Assembly (NCBI RefSeq): GCF_904849725.1
Contig: NC_058521.1
Location: forward strand, 100,612,244 to 100,676,243
Direction: 5' to 3'
Length of the DNA stretch: 64,000 nt
Origin: Hordeum vulgare subsp. vulgare
Lineage: Eukaryota > Streptophyta > Magnoliopsida > Poales > Poaceae
This document shows, one piece after another, positions 45,288 through 55,255 of the stretch. A program made the translations under genes and the position numbers. The notes below the pieces were generated by a model. That model did no database searches. It saw nothing but the letters and a program-made list of their open reading frames with translations, and was not told where the DNA came from. Each line of letters starts with the position of its first letter. The stretch's first letter is position 1.

Positions 45288-47006
45288 ACGTGTTCTCACT
45301 GACCTTACATTCATTCTTATGCTTTCACTTTGTCAGCCGGTGTTTACACTTTGCCACTGTATTATCCATGCTAGTTTATTTTCGTTTTCTTGTTTTCTTG
45401 TTTTGTGCCCTTTTGTGAAAACCCAAAAAGATTTTCCTTTCTTCTTTTGCTTGTTGGGAGTTTTCCGTGTAAATAGTTTTCTTTTTCTTTGGGTCAAGGT
45501 AGAAGATATTGGTTACAATGTTTAGTGGCTCTTGCATGCATACCTGTTTAGCTTTCAAAGAGCCATATTACTTTGTCTTCTTCTTTGTGTTTGCATGCAG
45601 ATTCAGCTTAGTTATGAGAGAACCATGTTTGCAATGACAACTTAGAGATCATAGTTTGTGATGCCATGCTTAATTAGCTGAGAGCTTATAATGGTTTGTC
45701 TTGAATGCCAACATATATTTTGAGATGACTATGATGTAGTATGATAGGATGGTATTCTCCTTTGAGTGATTCAAGAGGCTTGACTTGGCGCATGTTCATG
45801 CATGTAGTTGAAACAAAATCAACATAGCCTCTATGATGTTCGTGTTCATGGTGATTTATATCTTGTTCATGCTTGCACTCAATGTTAGTCAAACTCATTG
45901 CATCTTGATGACTGTTGTCGCTCTCTAGTTGGTCGCTTCCCAATCTTTTGCTAGCCTTCACTTGTACTAAGCGGAATACTGCTTGTGCATCCACTTCCAT
46001 AAACCCAAAAGCTTTTCCATGGGAGTCCACCATACCTACCTATTTGCGGTATCTACCTGCCGTTCCAAGTAAATTTGCATGTTCCATTCTCTAAACCTTC
46101 AAGAAATAATCTGTTTTGCATGCCCGAACCGCTCATGTGGTGACAGGGGGATATTGATATCTTCCATGTTAGGCGTGTTATCCTCGACATGTGTTTATTC
46201 ACTGTCATTCACGAGAAAGGGGCTGGTAATTAGAATGCCCAGTTCCACGCTTAAATCGAAAACATAACTGTAAAACAAGACTCCCCCCAGATTGATGTTA
46301 GTATGGATGGTACCCGAGGATTCGGCTCGCCGTGGAGTGTGATTGATTGGTGGTGGGGGAGTTAAAAATTTACTTTTCTGTTTGGGAACCGCTTATAGCA
46401 TGAGTAGCGTGGAAGATATTGAGAACTATTGGTAATTGCGTTGACAATGAAAGCATGCCACCCAAAATTATTATCTCTGTTTTCAAAGCTTGAGCTCTAG
46501 CACCTCTGCAAATCAATGGTTCCCTCTGCGAAGGGCCTGTCTATTTATTTTCCTGTTGAGTCATCCTCTTCTTGTATAAGCACCAATTAGAGAGCACCTC
46601 TGTCATTTTTATGCTTTGCTTTTGATTGATATTGAGTATGACTATGATTGGATCTCCGTTGCTATGAATTACAATGTTTTGGACCTTTGAAAGTGCTTTG
46701 CATTTATGTTTTGCGGTCTCAGAAAGAGCTAGCGAGATACCACCTATTCATATTGCTTCATGCTTGTTTTGATTGAATTGTTGGTATCTGAAACTCATTA
46801 TTATTTGCTCGCTAGCTGATTATGCCATTGATATTAGTTTACCATGAGACCTTTGTGTCACTTTCTTATGTGGTTAACTTGCGATATTGCTCAAATTATC
46901 GTTATGAGTTAGACATAGTTGCAACAACAAGATCAAACAGAGTTTGTCAAAGTTTTTCTTTCTCTTTCAGTTTATCAACTGAGTTGCTTGAGGACAAGCA
47001 AGGTTT
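45288..47006 (+). other. Conserved 3' non-coding region of Sabrina-like element 2
   Basis: 1.7 kb with no sense ORF, aligning with 12306-14153 of element 1 (with a shared deletion-prone stretch near the antisense ORF start). It contains the hairpin-prone motif TTCCCTCTGCGAAGGGCC at 46520-46537. The terminal PPT follows at 47007-47021. Confidence 0.65.
45686..46033 (-). other. Antisense ORF (115 codons) in the 3' region of Sabrina-like element 2
   Basis: Starts MVDSHGKAFGFMEVDAQAVF and has a histidine/glutamate-rich centre (INHHEHEHHRGYVDF). Element 1 retains 91 nearly identical C-terminal codons (13146-12871) but lost the frame after its ATG. The WHAM-like element keeps only the start MVDSHGK at 18231. 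It may be translated from an antisense transcript, or the conservation may reflect a DNA or RNA signal. No recognised domain. Confidence 0.4.
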
Positions 47007-47021
47007 TAAGCTTGGGGGAGT

Positions 47022-48755
47022 TGATACGTCTCCATCGTATCTACTTTTCCAAACTCTTTTGCCCATGTTTTGGACTCTAATTTGCATGATTTGAGTGGAA
47101 CTAACATGGAGTGATGCTGTTTTCAGCAGAATTGCCTTGGTGTTTTGTGCAGAAATGAAAGTTCTCGGAATGTCCTGAAAATTTACGGTGAATATTTCTG
47201 GAAAATATGAAAAATACCTGTGCAAAGACCCACCGGAGGGGATGGGCCAGTGGGCCACAAGCCTTGTAGACGTCGCCCCCCTGGTGGCAGCTACCAAGCT
47301 TATGGGGCCCACGTAGCTCTGCCGCCCCCAAACTCAGCTCTATAAATTTACTTTCGTCCCGGAAAAATCAAGAGAGAAGATTTCATCGCGTTTGCGATAC
47401 GGAGGCGCTGCCACATCCCGTTCTTCATCTGGAGGGCAGATCTGGAGTCCGTTTTGGGCTCCGGAGAGGGGAAATCGTCGCCATCGTCATCATCAACCTT
47501 CTTCCCTCTCCAATTCCATGAAGCTCTTCATCGTTCGTGAGTAATCTATTCGTAGGCCCGCTGGGCGGTGATGAGTAGGATGAGATCTATCATGTAATCG
47601 AGTTAGTTTTGATGGGGATTGATCCCTAGTATCCACTATGTTCTGAGATTGATGTTGCTACTACTTTGCCATGCTTAATGCTTGTCACTAGGGCCCGAGT
47701 GCCATGATTTCAGATCTGAAATTATTATGTTGTCACCAATATATGTGTGTTTTAGATCTGATCTTGCAAGTTGTAGTTACCTACTATGTGTTATGATCCG
47801 GCAACCCCGGAGTGACAATAACCGGAACCACTCCCGGTGATGACCATAGTTTGAGGAGTTCATGTGTTTACCAAGTGCTAATGCATTGTTCCGGTTCTTT
47901 ATTAAAAGGAGAACCTTAATATCCCGTAGTATCCTTTTGGACCCCGCTGCCATGGGAGGGATGGACAATAGATGTCATGCAAGTTCTTTTCCCTAAGCAC
48001 GTATGACGACACACGGAATGCATGCCTACATCACATTGACGAACGGGAGCTAGCCACATATCTCTCCGTGTTATAACTATTGCATGATGAATGTCATCCA
48101 AACAAATCACCGACCCATTGCCTACGAGTTTGTCCCACTGCTGCTGTTACTACTGTTGCTTGCTGCTGATGTTACTTGTTTGGCTCTGCTGCTGTTACTA
48201 GTGTTGCTGCTGCTGTTACTTGCTTTGCTCTGCTGCTACTTGCTAATTCTGTTAGTTTCTACTATTGCTACTTGCTATTGCTATCACTACTGATGTACCT
48301 TGCCACTGTTGTTACTCGTTACACTGCTGCTACCTGCTACAATACTTTTTCTCGCGCCGTTGACGGGAAAGAATATTTTCCGTCCACGGTCAACTTCTGG
48401 CGCCATTGATACGATAGTTAGGAATAGCCCGCCTTGTCAACAAATCGTTTCTGGCACCGTTGTTATCATGCTACTTTGCTTGCAGATACTAATCTTTCAG
48501 GTGCGGTTGAATCTGACACATTCAACTACTAATACTTGAGAGTATCCTTTCACTTCCTGTCGGGCGAACCAACAAATTTGGGTTGAATACTCTACCCTCG
48601 AAAACTGCCGCGAACCCACGCGCTGGTGGGCCATTGCAAGACAATTGCTAATTATTGAGCAACTGGGAGCAGTTCTGGCTTCGTTGTCGTGGAGGCATCA
48701 AGTCAAGAACACGTCAACAACATTTTTCTAGTGTCGTTGCCGGGGACTGCTAGCA
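47022..48755 (+). repeat. 3' LTR of Sabrina-like element 2 (full length)
   Basis: 1734 bp, start TGATACGTCTCCATCGTATC, end GACTGCTAGCA, with hairpin 47252-47310, TATA, trinucleotide tract and both PBS fossils. It is preceded by PPT 47007-47021. Confidence 0.87.
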
Positions 48756-49974
48756 GCGCCCTCTGATGGGCCTTGGGGTCATCTGCGCTAGGGTTTGCCC
48801 CCTTTCCTCCTATGCTGCACCTTGGGCCTAGGTGGGAGGCGCACCAGCCCACTCTGGGCTGGTTCCCTTCCACCTTTTGGCTAATGTTAGCTTTGGGGCT
48901 GGTGGCCCCTATCGGTAGATCCCCAGAACCCTTCCGGTGGTCCCGGTACGTTACCGGTGACGCCCGTAACATTTTTGGTGTCCAAAACCTCGCATCCTTT
49001 ATATCAATCTTTCCTCCGAACCATTCCGGAGCTCCTCATGACTTCCGGGATATCTTCCGGGACTTCGAAAAACCTTCGGTAACCATGTACACTATTTCCC
49101 TATAACCCTGGTGTCATCGAACCTTAAGTTTGTAGACCCTACGGGTTCGGGAGAGGTGCACACGTGACCGAGACGTCTCTCCGGCCAATAACAAAAAGCG
49201 GGGTCTGGATATCCATGTTGGTTCCCACATGTTCCACGATGATCTCATCGGATGAACCACGATGTCAAGGATTCAATCAATCCTGTATGCAATTCCCTTT
49301 GTCTATCGGTATGATACTTGCCCGAGATTCAATCATCGGTATCCCGATACCTTGTTCAATCTCATTACTGGCAAGTCTCTTTACTCGTTCCGTCACACAT
49401 CATCCCATGGCTAACCCCTTAGTCACACTTAGCTCAATATGATGATGGATTACCGAGTGGGCCCTGAGATACCTCTCCGTCACATGGAGTGACGAATCCG
49501 GGTCTCGATTCATACAACTCAACAGACACTTTCGGAGATACCCGTGGTGCACCTTTATAATCACCCAGTTACGTTGTGACATTTGGTACACCCAAAGCAC
49601 TCTTACGATATCTGGGAGTTGCACAATCTCACGTTCTAAGGAAATGATACTTGACATTAGAAAAGCTTTAGGAGACGAACAACACGATCTTGTGCTATGC
49701 TTAGGATTGGGTCTTGTCCATCACATCATTCCCCAATGATGTGACCCCATTATCAATGACATCCAATGTCCATGATCAAGAAATCATGATCATCTATTGA
49801 TCAACGAGCTAGCCAACTAGAGGCTTACTAAGGACACATTGTGATCTATATATTCACACATGTATTACGGTTTCTGGTTAATACAATTATAGCATGAATA
49901 ATAGACAATTATCATGAACTAGGAAATATAATAATAACCAATTTATTATTGCCTCTAGGGTATATTTTCAACAG

Positions 49975-50685
49975 TAACAACTCTAGGGTATAACCATTTG
50001 GCTGCTGGAGTGAATACTACATCTTTAATAACTATTTCAGAACACAAAATTTCTTGATGAAAAAACCAGCTTTTTTATTTTTTCATATGGCGCGACTCTC
50101 TTCGATCTTACAAAAAGGGGCTATTTTCCTCTTTTGTGACATGACAGGAAACAACGTCATGTGTGAGGTGAAAGGTGCAACTGATTTGGCTCTTCATCAC
50201 ATTGAGACTATTCCACCATGTGTGATGTGTCAATTTCTATTATGGGACAAAGGGTAGAATTAGGATGATATGGCTAAGAAATATTGAATAAGTGACTACT
50301 AGGTATTAGCAACATAAGTTACATAAATTTATTGGTCAACTAATTTGCACATCCTTTATTTGTCTGTCATTTAGTTTTGCTTCCATCCAAAAAATATTAT
50401 AAATCAGTAATGAAGATATGTATAGATGAAAAACTATGTAAATATTGGACAACTATTTATTGATAATTATTTGATGACAATCAAGACGTGCACTCCACGT
50501 GCATATTTACTAGTTTTAATGGTAGGTTCCAATTCATCATTCAACCTTTTAGGTATAGAAACTTCTAGCTCAAGTTTCTCATCATAAGATTTTATCATTG
50601 CTTCTACAATATGTTTAGTGAAAGTTTTATTTTGGTCATAGGCATTGGGTGAGGTAATAATGGATTACATCAAGGAAATACATTG
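49975..50685 (-). pseudogene. Retrotransposon coding remnant split by a 485-bp insertion
   Basis: Beyond the Copia LTR, minus-strand coding-like text appears in two parts: 50685-50515 (QNKTFTKHIVEAMIKSYDEK, then KRLNDELEPTIK) and 50029-49975 (VIKDVVFTPAAKWLYPRV). The parts join at a repeated TTTAAT. The style resembles the gag or downstream ORF of an Athila-type element, but I do not assign it to a family. It is the target of both the Copia element on its left and the LARD-like element starting at 50686. Confidence 0.5.
50030..50514 (+). mobile_element. 485-bp insertion with a Helitron-like 3' end
   Basis: Flanked by TTTAAT at 50024-50029 and 50515-50520. The right end has a short hairpin ACGTG-CACTC-CACGT (50486-50500) followed nine bases later by CTAGT, as in Helitron 3' ends (hairpin then CTRRT). 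A 6-bp duplication is not expected for a Helitron and the left end does not begin with a clear TC. The class therefore stays open. No coding capacity. Confidence 0.45.
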
Positions 50686-52914
50686 TAACACCCGTGGATT
50701 ATGAGCTACAGTAACCCTTGTAATCAAGATACCATGATCACAAGATTAAGCTAATCCATTTTGCTAAACAATGGTTGATCGCATTTGAATCCTATCTCTT
50801 TTCAAGTTCCTTTTGAAATTCAAAATTCAATCAATAAGTTGTTTACGTATTTTTTGCAAACGTGAAAACTAAAATCATGTTTCGGTTGCAAATAGTCCTT
50901 AAGCACTTATAAAATTGGAACCAACATTTTATAAAGTATTTTCGTGCCTTAAAGCAATTATAACAGAGGCCAAACAATTAATTAAACGCCATTCAAATGA
51001 TATGAATTTCAAACTTTCTCAATTGGTCCTCAAACTTATTGTGACAGAGCCTATAAATGCATTATAATTATTGGGCCAAACTCCATATTTTTACAAAAAT
51101 ATTTTGGTGCTAGAATTAAAGCAAATGATAGTTGTTAAAAGAAAAACATATTTATAAAATCAATAAAAGGAAATCCCCCCTTGTAGCCGGAAATGCTCTT
51201 TTGCTAGCAAGCGTCGCAACGAGCGATCTGGTTTCCATAGCGCTGTTCGAAGGAAAAGAAATATGGGCTCACCCACGTTTATGATTTGGCCCATATGCGC
51301 GCGTACAAAGCTTAGCCCTTCCTACTCTCCCTCTCTCTCTTTGAATGAAACTTTAATCTCATCCCCCTGATTTCAACAGGTGGGGCCCAGGGCGGGCAAG
51401 GTTTGCCTCAAAACGTTATCCCAGACTTGCTAAAAAGGGCAAGCTTTGCTTGTCGGAAATCGCGCGTTCCAGCACGCGTGCCAGATAGCAGCCCTCGTCC
51501 CTAGGCCTTAGCCCTTTTCCCCCAGCCGTCCCTAACCTCCTGCTATAGTGCGGGGCAAGGGGATCGTGGTGGCCATCAGTCGGCCGTGGCCACGCCAGGC
51601 CGCCATGGCGACTATCCATCGCCCGCCCCTCCCTTATAACACCGGCAAAAACTCCCCACGAACCCTAGTCCCTCTCTTCCCCTCGCCTCTCCCCTCACAA
51701 CCCTGTCCTCTTCCCTCGAGCTCGAGCCCGAGCTCGCCCACTGCCACGCCGCCTTGTCACCGGGCCGCCTCGCCATCGTCTCCGTACTCCTTCCCAAAGG
51801 CTCCACCGAGCCTCGCCGACCCTCCTTCCTCCAAAGATGGTGAGGTCCGGCCTACTCCTCCCCTCTCTCCCAACTCTTCTGCCTTGCTGTCACTCGTCGC
51901 CCATGGCCCTGCTCTGCCGCTCTGTAGCTGCTCCTGTTGCGTGCGCACGCGCCCCCCACCATGCACACACCACCGCGCCCGACTGCACCTGCCCTGCGCT
52001 CGCCTCCGTTGCCGTTGTTCTTCACCGCCGCCTGTCGTTGCTGCATCGGCCGACTCTGAGCACCCCAGCTCCTCTAGCAGGTCGGGATGGAAGCGCATGA
52101 GCCGCCTCGTCCGAACGCACGTCGCTGCGGCGCGAACAAACCCGTGTAGGCAAATCCCGAGCACCTCCTAAACACGATGCCGAGGATTTTGGTCACCGAA
52201 TATGCTCCGGTCGCTGGAGCTGACTTGGCGGGCCAGGTGGCCCCTGTGGGTCACTAGCAAGGGGGGCCCGTAGGCCTAGTTGACTGGTTGACCCAGTCAA
52301 CCATGCTGACTAGGCGCCCATAGCCAGTGACATGTGGGCCACTTCCCCCTAACTGATATTTATTTAAAAAAATTAGACTAATCTAATCAATCAATGACAT
52401 GTGGGTCCCCTTGCTAATTAATCTGTTTTAAGTTAAAATTAAACACTGATTAACCCAGTCTCCATGACAGGTGGGGCCGAGCTGTCAGGTTTGACCTGAG
52501 ACAGCTCGGTTGACTGCTGATGTCATGCTGATGCAATAAATGGTTTTTCGAATTAAAATAATTTTGTTAATTTCAGAATATTAACAAAACTTTGAAATTC
52601 ATATAAAATAAATTATAACTCAGGTGAAAAGATTTTATACATGAAAGTTGCTCAGAAAAATCCAACGAATCCGGATACGCTCACCATTCATCTGTCACAT
52701 GCCCCTAGCATGATGAACATGGGGCTTTCCTCCCCGTTTCATTTGTCCGGTAGAAGCCTCACACTCGGGAAATATTGACAGATATTTCCCGCTCCGTGTG
52801 CAACACTTAGTACTACGTTAGCTCATCCCTAGCACTACATGTTGTCTTGTCATGACTCATGATGCATCTGCTTGCTTTATATTTATTGTTTCTTCCTCAT
52901 CTTCTCTGTGGTAG

Positions 52915-53003
52915 ACACCGAGACCAACACCGCTGTCATGTATGACTATGACACTGATGATCAACTTTTTGTAGCAGATCAACAAGGCAAACAGCCCCCT
53001 TGA
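52915..53003 (+). other. Terminal-exon-like micro-ORF in the LARD-like sequence, ending DQQGKQPP*
   Basis: After a pyrimidine-rich tract ending CTGTGGTAG, two bases plus 29 codons run to TGA at 53001-53003, ending FVADQQGKQPP. The counterpart at 3332-3247 (minus) has the same phase and nearly the same length, with QQGKQP conserved. An acidic, tyrosine-containing middle (VMYDYDTDD) precedes it. Function unknown. Confidence 0.4.
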
Positions 53004-53251
53004 TCATTCTGATATCACCCATTCTTTCTCCCTCGTGCTTGCATTAGATTTTGCTAGTATTGTAGATAGCTCCTATTCTGATGCGTAGCTTGTTTTTGTT
53101 AAAGTGCAGTTGTACCCTACTTCATATTAAATAATTAGTATAGGTTGATTTGTGATCTCGATTGACCCCACTGTGTCCTAGTTGCCCCTGCTCCATCACC
53201 GAAGACTCGACGACTTAAATACTCAAAGACTCGATCATCTTGATCGACGAG

Positions 53252-54802
53252 TGATACGTCTCCAACGTATCTATAATTTTTGATGGTTTCATGCTATTAT
53301 CTTGTCAAACTTTGGAAGTTTTGCATGCCCTTTATATATTTTTTGGGACTAACTTATTAACTCAGTGCCAAGTGCCAGTTCCAGTTTTTTCATGTTTTTG
53401 ACCCCTTCCAGAGGAGATTTTGAAACGAAGTCCAAACGGAAGAAAATCCCCGAAAATATTTTTTTTGGAAGGAAGAAGATCAGGGAGCTTGGGAGCCAAG
53501 GCAGGGGAGCCCCAGGGGCCCCACAGGCCTCCACCCCGCGACCGGGGGGGGGGGGGGGGCGCCATCCAGGCTTGTGGCCCCCCTGGCGCCCTTTGCCCTA
53601 GGTCTTTCGCCTATATATTCCCATAAATTCCAGAAATAATCAGGAGATCATCGCAATCACTTTTCTTCCGCCGCAAGCTTCTGCCTCTGCAAGATCCCAT
53701 CTGGGGCACGTCCTGGTGCCCTGCCGGAGGGGGGATTCGGACACGGAGGGCTTCTTAATCAACAACATGACCTCTCCGATGATGCGTGAGTAGTTCACCA
53801 TAGACCTACGGGTCCATAGCTAGTAACTAGATGGCTTCTTCTCTCTGTTGTATATTCAATACAAAGTTCTCCATGATCTTCGTGGAGATCTATCCGATGT
53901 TATCTTCTTTTGCGGTGTGTTTGTTGAGATCCGATGAATTGTGGATTTATGATCAGATTATCTATGAATCTTATTTGAGTTTCTTCTGATCTCTCTTATG
54001 CATGATTTCATATCCTTGTAATTCTCTTCAAGTTGTGGGTTTTGTTTGGCCAACTAGATCTATGATTCTTGCAATGGGAGAGGTGCTTGGTTTTGGGTTC
54101 ATACCGTGCGGTGACCTCACCCAGTGACAGAAGGGGTAGCGAGGCACGCATCGTGTTGTTGCCATCAAAGGTAAAAACATGGGGTTTTCATCATTGGTTT
54201 GAGATTATCCTTCTACATCATGTCATCTTGCTTTAAGCATTACTCTGTTCGTCATGAACTCAATACACTAGATGCATGCTGGATAGCGATCGATGTGTGG
54301 AGTAATAGTAGTAGATGCAGAAAGTATCGGTCTACTTGTCTCGGATGTGATGCCTATATGTATGATCATTGCCTTAGATATCGTCATGACTTTGCGCGGT
54401 TCTATCAGTTGCTCAACAGTAATTTTTTCACCCACCGTGATATTTGCTATTATGAGAGAAGCCTCTAGTGAACACTATGGCCCCCAAGGTCTACTCCACA
54501 CCATATTTTCAGCCTTACACTTTTTACTTCGTTGCACTTTCCGCCTTCAGATCTCACTTTGCAAACAATCTTAAAGGGATTGCCAACCCCTTTGAAGCGT
54601 TGGGTGCAAGCTTGTTTATGTTTGCGCAGGTACTCTGGACTTGACGAGACCCTCCTTCCGGATCGATACCTTGGTTCTCAAACTGAGGGAAATACTTACT
54701 GCTCCTGTACTGCATCACCCTTTCCTCTTCAAGGGAAAAACCAACGCAAGCCCAACCTCTGTCAATGTGTCAATTTCTGGCGCTATCGTCTGTGGGATAG
54801 CA
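53252..54802 (+). mobile_element. Fatima-like Athila-type solo LTR, TSD ACGAG/ATGAG
   Basis: 1551 bp, start TGATACGTCTCCAACGTATC, end GGGATAGCA, flanked by ACGAG (53247-53251) and ATGAG (54803-54807), a TSD with one C-to-T change. There is no internal region. The GC-rich part upstream of the likely TATA (CCTATATATTCCC near 53610) has a 16-G run at 53544-53559. The last 30 bp include a decayed PBS-like stretch (54778-54797), as in the Sabrina-like LTRs. Confidence 0.7.
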
Positions 54803-55255
54803 ATGAGCGAGACCCGCACATCACCTCACACCTCTCAATTGTATGATTCTGCAGAGCTACTATCTTGTACCAATGGTAATACCTCTTAATGTACTCCGGG
54901 TGTTAACTCCGTAGTGTAGTTAATCGGAGGTGGATTACACAGGGTGATCCCTCCTTCACTATTTTTGGTAACGACTCTGTCATGCAACCCCTCAAACGTA
55001 AACCATCAGGGTGATTCTTCCCTTGTCACCTTGATGACTACATTGATTTGAATCCATCAAGGGTGATACCTCGAATTCCCTTTATGTTATAGACACACGG
55101 TTACTTTAACTTTACTTCTTGAACATGATGAGATGTGTGGAGCGGGTGGATACTCATGTGACAGTGACGAGGCGTGGTGAGGCATTATTGGCCCTTGCCA
55201 CAAGTCCTCGAGACAAGGCGACGGGACCATATATCGTGGATCATTGATTATCGCC

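Larger units (their letters stand above)
43192..48755 (+). mobile_element. Sabrina-like element 2: reduced LTR-ORF2-LTR derivative
   Basis: 5564 bp, flanked by GCGCG (43187-43191) and GCGCC (48756-48760), a TSD with one mismatch, inside the Angela LTR. The 5' LTR (43192-44305) stops 620 bp short of full length and joins directly to ORF2 (to 45234). PBS, gag and protease are all absent. The 3' non-coding region, both PPT copies and the 3' LTR (47022-48755) are present. Without a PBS this copy cannot be reverse transcribed in the usual way, so the deletion probably happened in place after insertion, unless the family spreads by recombination. Confidence 0.85.
1..49974 (-). mobile_element. Angela/BARE-like Copia element, base layer of the nest (3' part outside the window)
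   Basis: A minus-strand Ty1/copia element that hosts every insertion from 1284 to 48755. Read right to left it gives 5' LTR (49974-42339), initiator-Met-type PBS, gag (42338-40070), integrase fragments (16202-15884 and 5720-5458) and reverse transcriptase (1283 to the window edge). The pieces rejoin across the inserted elements: the copies of TCAAG flank one insertion and those of GTCAT another. The LTR begins, on the minus strand, with TGTTGAAAATATACCCTAG, close to the TGTTGGAAATATGCCC start of Angela/BARE/WIS-type LTRs. About 1 kb of integrase sequence is missing at the 16202/40070 junction. The family name is from recognition; the orientation and piecewise continuity are seen directly. Confidence 0.85.
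42339..49974 (-). repeat. 5' LTR of the base Angela-like Copia element, split by a MITE and Sabrina-like element 2
   Basis: LTR pieces 42339-43191 and 48756-49974. With both insertions removed it is about 1760 bp, close to the 1776-bp LTR of the other Copia element at 59579-61354, with which it aligns throughout (shared text around ACCTTTGAAGATCGCTAAG and CCACCCCTAAGGGGTGCGG). Its minus-strand start is TGTTGAAAATATACCC at 49974. The other LTR serves as an empty-site control for both insertions. Confidence 0.85.
50686..55255 (+). mobile_element. LARD-like LTR or internal sequence, split by a Fatima-like solo LTR
   Basis: Starts TGTAACACCCGTGGATTATG at 50686. It has an AT-rich start, a GC-rich block (about 51400-52300) with low-complexity proline-rich ORFs, then GACATGTGGGTCC-type spacer text and a terminal-exon-like peptide (52915-53003), the same order as the minus-strand solo LTR at 1284-5457. 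It is interrupted at 53252-54802, continues at 54803-55255, and is cut at 55256 by another element, so its right end and TSD cannot be seen. No PBS, PPT or polyprotein was found. Confidence 0.5.

Noticed and set aside
51548..52171. 207-codon proline/serine-rich ORF resembling a plant gene exon
   Set aside because: It lies inside the GC-rich block of a LARD-like LTR with equally long antisense ORFs. No domain was recognised, although it could be an upstream exon for the QQGKQP peptide, which I could not connect.
53544..53559. Run of 16 G as a possible biological G-quadruplex switch
   Set aside because: It is too close to a homopolymer assembly artefact to interpret alone; mentioned only with the hairpin finding.
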